A DNA stretch of 64,000 nucleotides from Gammaproteobacteria bacterium. GTDB taxonomy: Bacteria > Pseudomonadota > Gammaproteobacteria > Thiohalomonadales > Thiohalomonadaceae. How positions within the stretch are numbered: the stretch's first letter is position 1; each line of letters begins with the position of its first letter. The notes below the pieces were generated by a model. That model was not told the origin of the DNA, did no database searches, and saw nothing but the letters and a program-made list of their open reading frames with translations. This document shows positions 58,045 to 64,000 of this stretch, one piece after another. A program made the translations under genes and the position numbers. The stretch covers positions 16,240 to 80,239 of the forward strand of contig JAPHSX010000053.1 of assembly GCA_026196575.1 (NCBI GenBank), in the 5' to 3' direction.

Positions 58045-58206
58045 AACCGCAAAGGACGCGAAGGACGCAAAGGACGCAAAGGACGCGAAGGAACGCTAAG
58101 GATAAAGATGTATGGGGATAGTTGAAATATGTGTATTAACTTCAGTTATGCACGTTTGCAACTAAACCTCTCATTACTTTGCGTTACTTAGCGACCTTTG
58201 CGGTTA
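58045..58206 (+). repeat. Inverted element with 9-base tandem repeats
   Basis: The left arm begins AACCGCAAAGGACGCGAAGG and holds about five tandem copies of AAGGACGCR (58052-58099). The right arm is TTACTTTGCGTTACTTAGCG...CGGTTA (58174-58206), whose complement resembles the left. It lies between the roxA start and the purB end. It is the same family as the repeats flanking the 54 kb gap. Confidence 0.8.
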
Positions 58207-58211
58207 GAGAA

Positions 58212-59705
<1,494 letters not shown>

Positions 59706-59848
59706 TTAGGAGAACTGTGATCCAAAAATCTGGAAATCCCTCTCCTGCCATCATCCCTGACGGGTATCCCTAAATCGTAAAATGTCCCTCTCTGGCCTCA
59801 TGCCGGAACAACCTCCCTGCAGCCTCCCTGCCAACCTGCTGCCCTTGG

Positions 59849-60841
59849 TTAAAACTTGTAGACGAAGCCAACGCTCAGGGCGGAGGCGTCGCCACCCAAC
59901 TTGCCTTTATGGTCAAGACCGCCATCGGTGCCGGCGGCATAGAGGGCGTAGACCGAGGCCTGCTTGTCCATCTTGTGGTCAATGCCGATGGCGGTCAGCA
60001 CCTCATCATCGGTGGCCGAGACACCGTCATCACGCATACCGTAGGCCGCCTTCAGGGTGTTCTTGTCGTCCATCTTGAACTTGGCGCTGAGGTAGCTCTC
60101 GGTTACGTCCTTGCTGGTCTCGTAGGCGAGGGTCTCGTAGACCAGGCCAAGGTCAAAGGCACCAATCTTGTAGCCGAGACCAAACTTGCTGGCACTCTCC
60201 ATCTCGTCGGCATCGGCGGTGTCATCGGCGGCAAAGCTCTCTACCGCAGCGGCCAGGTAGAGGGCACCCGCCTCATAGCTGACCATGATGCTGGTGGCAT
60301 CGGCGTTGTTTTCGTTATCCACCTCATCATCACCGGCGTAGTAGGCGGCAGCAAGACCGATGGGGCCGAAGTTGTTGAGGTAGGCAATAGCGTTGCCTAC
60401 ACGGTTGTCATTCTGGATGATGTTGTTGTAGTCGGCATAGGTGTCGCCGAAGGGGTCGAGCCTGGCGGTGGCAATCTTGTGCGGGGTGTCGTGGTTGCCG
60501 ATACGCACCTCGCCGAAGCCGCCCTTCAGGCCGACATAGGTGTTGCGCAGCTTGATGAGATCGGTGCTGGACTTCTGGGTGTCGCCGGCGGCATCGACCT
60601 CAAACTCGAACTGCCCCTTGAACTCCATGCCGTTTTCCAGCTTCTTGGCGGACTTTATGCCAAAGCGGGAGGAGTTGCTCTTGATCTCCATCGAGCTGGT
60701 ATCGCTGGTGCCGGTATCCTCGGAGACCGAGGCGACAGAGGTGTGAATCTTGCCGTAAACATTCACCTCGGCACTGGCGTTGGCAGAGACGGCGAGGGCG
60801 GCGGTGATTGCTGCAGCAATCAGGGCATTCTTGTGTTGCAT
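59849..60841 (-). CDS. General porin (trimeric outer-membrane beta-barrel)
   Basis: Outer-membrane channel for small solutes. It is 330 residues. Signal peptide MQHKNALIAAAITAALAVSA to NASA, then EVNVYGKIHTSVASVSEDTG, the usual first strand. It has ENGMEFKGQFEFEVD, YVGLKGGFGEVRIGNHDTPHK (typical of Gram-negative porins) and a C-terminal strand ending SVGFVYKF, with the terminal Phe needed for assembly. It is acidic and Asp-rich in its loops. It is divergent from mtnA. Confidence 0.93.
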   Translation of the reverse strand: MQHKNALIAAAITAALAVSANASAEVNVYGKIHTSVASVSEDTGTSDTSSMEIKSNSSRFGIKSAKKLENGMEFKGQFEFEVDAAGDTQKSSTDLIKLRNTYVGLKGGFGEVRIGNHDTPHKIATARLDPFGDTYADYNNIIQNDNRVGNAIAYLNNFGPIGLAAAYYAGDDEVDNENNADATSIMVSYEAGALYLAAAVESFAADDTADADEMESASKFGLGYKIGAFDLGLVYETLAYETSKDVTESYLSAKFKMDDKNTLKAAYGMRDDGVSATDDEVLTAIGIDHKMDKQASVYALYAAGTDGGLDHKGKLGGDASALSVGFVYKF

Positions 60842-60900
60842 GGCGTACTCCAGAGTGTTGAAGAAAAAAAATATCTAAATAACGCGGCCAGTATTGCCCC

Positions 60901-60926
60901 GATTTGTGACAAATCCCTGACAGGGA
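60901..60926 (+). promoter_or_regulatory. Two abutting palindromes upstream of the porin and mtnA
   Basis: GATTTGTGACAAATC (60901-60915) and TCCCTGACAGGGA (60914-60926) are each perfect odd-length inverted repeats sharing two bases. They lie about 60 bases upstream of the porin start and 110 before mtnA. They are plausible operator sites for a dimeric regulator. I cannot assign the regulator. Confidence 0.5.
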
Positions 60927-61036
60927 GATGACAGTTGGGTGAACCTTTTGTGACGACCCGGTGGTTGCACGGAGGGACGGACGGCACGATTTGCGCTAGA
61001 CTGCGCGGCTTTGAATATGACCAATATGGAATCAAC

Positions 61037-62089
61037 ATGAGCGCACTACACGACACCATTCGCGCCGTCCTGTGGGAGGACGACCAGCTCAAGCTGCTGG
61101 ATCAGCGCCTGTTGCCGACGCAGGAGATCTATAACGAGTATCAGGATTCTGATGCGGTGGCCCGGGCCATTACCGACATGGTGGTGCGTGGTGCCCCGGC
61201 CATCGGCATCACCGCCGCCTACGGGGTGGTGCTGGCGGTGCGCCGGCGCCTGGCCGAGGGGGGTGAGGATGTCGTCGAGCGGCTGGAGCGTGACTTTACC
61301 CACCTGGCCGATGCTCGCCCCACCGCGGTCAACCTGGCGTGGGCGCTGGAGCGGATGGGCAGGGTGCTGTTTGACCTGCCCGAGGGGAGCGATGTGGTGG
61401 CGGCGATGCTGGCCGAGGCACGTGCCATTCATGAGGAGGACATCGCCGCCAACCAGCGGATGGGCGAACTGGGGGCAGCGCTAATCGAGGAGCAGGGGTA
61501 CGGCATCCTCACCCACTGCAATACTGGCTCCTTGGCCACTGGCGGCTACGGCACCGCACTGGGGGTGATCCGTACCGCCTTTGCCCAGCAGAAGATCAGC
61601 CGCGTCTACGCCGATGAGACCCGCCCCTGGCTGCAGGGGGCGCGCCTTACCGCCTGGGAGCTGGTGAAAGACCAGATCCCGGTGACGCTGCTGGCCGACG
61701 GCGCGGCAGCGGCACTGATGCAGCAGGGGCGGGTGAAGTGGGTGGTGGTCGGCTCCGACCGCATCGCCGCCAACGGCGATGTGGCCAACAAGATCGGCAC
61801 CTACAGCGCGGCGGTGGCGGCCAAATATCACGGGGTGAAGTTTATGGTGGTGGCCCCCACCTCCACCGTCGACATGTCGCTGGCCAACGGCGACCTCATC
61901 CCCATCGAGCAGCGCAGCGCCGATGAGGTATTCGCTCTGGGCGGTCAGCGTATCGCCGCCGAGGGGGCGGAGGCGTGGAATCCCGCCTTTGATGTCACCC
62001 CGGCGGCGCTGGTCGACGCCATCGTCACCGAAAAGGGGGTGGTGTTGAACCCGACCCCCGAAAAGATGGCCGCCATGATGGCAAAGTAG
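61037..62089 (+). CDS. mtnA: Methylthioribose-1-phosphate isomerase
   Basis: Converts methylthioribose 1-phosphate to methylthioribulose 1-phosphate in methionine salvage. It is 350 residues from [19 protein letters not shown]; the track ORF adds 34 upstream residues. It has the eIF2B-like signatures [17 protein letters not shown] and [19 protein letters not shown], with the active-site Cys, and [21 protein letters not shown]. gyrA follows, as in Pseudomonas; no other methionine-salvage gene is in the window. Confidence 0.97.
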   Translation: MSALHDTIRAVLWEDDQLKLLDQRLLPTQEIYNEYQDSDAVARAITDMVVRGAPAIGITAAYGVVLAVRRRLAEGGEDVVERLERDFTHLADARPTAVNLAWALERMGRVLFDLPEGSDVVAAMLAEARAIHEEDIAANQRMGELGAALIEEQGYGILTHCNTGSLATGGYGTALGVIRTAFAQQKISRVYADETRPWLQGARLTAWELVKDQIPVTLLADGAAAALMQQGRVKWVVVGSDRIAANGDVANKIGTYSAAVAAKYHGVKFMVVAPTSTVDMSLANGDLIPIEQRSADEVFALGGQRIAAEGAEAWNPAFDVTPAALVDAIVTEKGVVLNPTPEKMAAMMAK

Positions 62090-62114
62090 ACTATTTATTG
62101 GATGATGTAGTGCT

Positions 62115-62146
62115 GAGAGGCCCTAAACGGGCCTCTCGTCGTTTTT
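62115..62146 (+). terminator. Intrinsic terminator between mtnA and gyrA
   Basis: GAGAGGCCC, loop TAAAC, GGGCCTCTC, then GTCGTTTTT. It lies 26 bases after mtnA. Confidence 0.85.
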
Positions 62147-62244
62147 ATGGCAGATGCAGGGGTTGGATAGGGTGTGCTATCATTGGCCTGTTTTTTCGCC
62201 GCAATAATCTCTTGCCACAGGTATAGTAAGGACAACGCCTTTCA

Positions 62245-64000
62245 ATGACTGAGTTCGCCAAAGAAGTCCTCCCGATTAACATCGAAGAGGAGATGAAGCA
62301 GTCTTACCTCGATTACGCCATGAGCGTGATCGTCGGTCGCGCCCTGCCCGATGCGCGCGATGGCCTCAAGCCGGTACACCGCCGTGTGCTCTATGCGATG
62401 CGCGAACTGGGCAACGACTGGAACAAACCCTACAAAAAGTCGGCCCGCGTGGTCGGTGACGTCATCGGTAAATACCACCCCCACGGCGACTCGGCCGTCT
62501 ACGACACCATCGTGCGCATGGCCCAGCCCTTCTCGCTGCGCTACATGCTGGTCGACGGCCAGGGCAACTTCGGCTCCATCGATGGCGACTCTGCCGCGGC
62601 GATGCGCTACACCGAGGTGCGCATGGCCAAGATCGCCCACGAGCTGCTGGCCGATATCGACAAGGAGACGGTCGACTTCATCCCCAACTACGACGAGTCG
62701 GAGAGCGAGCCTGCGGTACTCCCCGCCAAACTGCCCAACCTGCTGATCAACGGCTCTGCCGGGATCGCGGTGGGGATGGCGACCAATATCCCGCCCCACA
62801 ACCTGACCGAGACGGTGAATGGCTGTCTGGCGCTGATCGACAACCCCGCGCTCGATATTGCCGGGTTGATGGCGTACATACCGGGCCCCGATTTCCCTAC
62901 CGCCGGCATCATTAACGGTGCCAGCGGCATCCATGAGGCCTATCACACCGGCCGCGGTCGCATCTATGTGCGGGCCCGTGTCGAGATGGAGGAGATGGAG
63001 TCGGGGCGCAAGCGTATCGTCGTCACCGAGTTGCCCTATCAGGTCAACAAGGCGCGGCTGGTGGAGAAGATCGCCGAGCTGGTGAAGGAGAAGAGGCTGG
63101 AAGGGATCTCCGAGCTACGAGATGAGTCTGACAAGGATGGGATGCGCCTGGTCATCGAGCTGAAGCGCGGCGAGGTGGCCGAGGTGGTGCTTAACAACCT
63201 CTACAAGCAGACCGCGATGCAGAGCGTCTTTGGCATCAATATGGTGGCACTGCTCGACGGTCAGCCCAAACTGCTCAACCTCAAGCAGATGCTGGAGGCA
63301 TTCATCCGCCACCGCAAGGAGGTGGTGACCCGCCGTACCATTTTCGAACTGCGCAAGGCGCGTGAGCGTGCCCATGTGCTGGAGGGTCTGGCCGTCGCGC
63401 TGGCCAATATCGACCCCATCATTGCCCTCATCAAGGCGGCCCCCAGTCCTGCCGAGGCGAAGGCGGGTCTGCTCGCCCAGGGGTGGCAGCCAGGGGTCGT
63501 CGTCGACATGCTGTCACGCGCCGGCGCCGATGCCTCCCGCCCCGATGGGCTGGGCAGGGAGTTCGGTCTGGCGGAGGATGGCTACCACCTCTCCGAGACC
63601 CAGGCCCAGGCGATTCTGGATCTGCGCCTGCACCGCCTGACCGGTCTTGAGCAGGATAAGATAATCAGTGAATACAAAGAGTTACTTCAAACTATTGAGG
63701 GTTTGCTTGAGATTCTGAATAGTGCTACCCGCCTCCTCGAGGTGATTCGCGAGGAGCTGGTGGCGGTGCGTGACCAGTTTGGTGATGCGCGCCGTACCGA
63801 GATCCTTGCCTCCCACCTGGACCTCACCCTGGAGGACCTCATCAGCGAGGAGGATGTGGTGGTCACCCTCTCCCACGAGGGGTACGCCAAGGCGCAGCCG
63901 CTCAGCGACTACCGGGCGCAGAAACGTGGCGGCCGTGGCAAGTCGGCCACCGCCACCAAGGATGAGGACTTCGTCGACAAGATGTTTGTCGCCAGCACCC
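62245..64000 (+). CDS. gyrA: DNA gyrase subunit A (5' part, runs off window)
   Basis: Type II topoisomerase subunit that introduces negative supercoils. The first 585 codons are present; the C-terminal pinwheel domain is outside the window, so the ORF track does not list it. It starts [20 protein letters not shown]. The catalytic Tyr is Tyr122 in [10 protein letters not shown]. The quinolone-resistance region [20 protein letters not shown] has Ser83 and Asp87, the susceptible type. It also has KMFVAST at the very end, and the coiled-coil region up to there is intact. Confidence 0.98.
   Translation, partial: MTEFAKEVLPINIEEEMKQSYLDYAMSVIVGRALPDARDGLKPVHRRVLYAMRELGNDWNKPYKKSARVVGDVIGKYHPHGDSAVYDTIVRMAQPFSLRYMLVDGQGNFGSIDGDSAAAMRYTEVRMAKIAHELLADIDKETVDFIPNYDESESEPAVLPAKLPNLLINGSAGIAVGMATNIPPHNLTETVNGCLALIDNPALDIAGLMAYIPGPDFPTAGIINGASGIHEAYHTGRGRIYVRARVEMEEMESGRKRIVVTELPYQVNKARLVEKIAELVKEKRLEGISELRDESDKDGMRLVIELKRGEVAEVVLNNLYKQTAMQSVFGINMVALLDGQPKLLNLKQMLEAFIRHRKEVVTRRTIFELRKARERAHVLEGLAVALANIDPIIALIKAAPSPAEAKAGLLAQGWQPGVVVDMLSRAGADASRPDGLGREFGLAEDGYHLSETQAQAILDLRLHRLTGLEQDKIISEYKELLQTIEGLLEILNSATRLLEVIREELVAVRDQFGDARRTEILASHLDLTLEDLISEEDVVVTLSHEGYAKAQPLSDYRAQKRGGRGKSATATKDEDFVDKMFVAST

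Overview
The window is a 64 kb stretch of a free-living type gammaproteobacterial chromosome. It is GC-rich, with dense operons on both strands and almost entirely core genes. Gene order is the best taxonomic clue. nadB / rpoE-mucABCD / lepA-lepB-DUF4845-rnc-era-recO-pdxJ-acpS and mtnA-gyrA match the Pseudomonas-type order. recN-nadK facing hrcA-grpE-dnaK-dnaJ, with a perfect CIRCE operator, points to Chromatiales, Thiotrichales or Xanthomonadales-like lineages. Several accessory genes have a sulfur flavour: a DsrE-family protein with an export signal, an SQR-like flavoprotein, an extra cysteine desulfurase and a Gly/Met/Tyr-repeat secreted protein. From these I infer, without proof, a sulfur-oxidising gammaproteobacterium. 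I see no prophage, insertion sequence, CRISPR array or integrated island.

Layout. 1-3.6 kb: a TRAP transporter operon (tatT-dctP-dctQ-dctM, minus strand). 3.8 kb: tRNA-Leu(CAA). 4-9.4 kb: queA-tgt-yajC-secD-secF. 9.5-12.5 kb: a palindromic repeat cluster, a small GTG-start gene, suhB, trmJ and cysE. 12.5-19.3 kb: the complete isc Fe-S operon (iscR, extra nifS-like gene, iscS, iscU, iscA, hscB, hscA, fdx, iscX). 19.3-27 kb: recN and nadK on the minus strand, then hrcA-grpE-dnaK-dnaJ under a sigma-70/CIRCE promoter. 27-31.3 kb: DsrE-like gene, dapB, prfB (with its programmed +1 frameshift) and lysS. 31.3-35.6 kb: HDOD gene, ygfZ, ygfX and nadB.

35.7-46.7 kb: the envelope-stress sigma operon rpoE-mucA-mucB-rseC-mucD plus a glutaredoxin-like gene, then lepA to acpS with mostly overlapping or abutting genes. 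46.7-54 kb is the most accessory part. It holds an unknown protein translationally coupled to an exported metallo-beta-lactamase-fold protein with a half-lost metal site, an SQR-like flavoprotein, a small membrane protein, an iron-ADH-family enzyme, a hemerythrin-like protein, a structured intergenic element, a membrane diguanylate cyclase, a zinc-ribbon protein and the Gly/Met/Tyr-repeat protein. 54.4-60.8 kb: M61 peptidase, DUF7931-like protein, roxA, purB and a porin (all minus). 61-64 kb: mtnA and the 5' 585 codons of gyrA, which runs off the window.

No single clearly new system stands out. The best leads are the 46.7-54 kb accessory block, the nested RNA-like structure ahead of the diguanylate cyclase, the doubled cysteine desulfurase in the isc operon, and ygfX without its usual sdhE partner. 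Where an ORF in the track had an N-terminal extension, starts were reset using Shine-Dalgarno spacing and family N-termini. Coordinates and motifs were read by eye; no database search was run.
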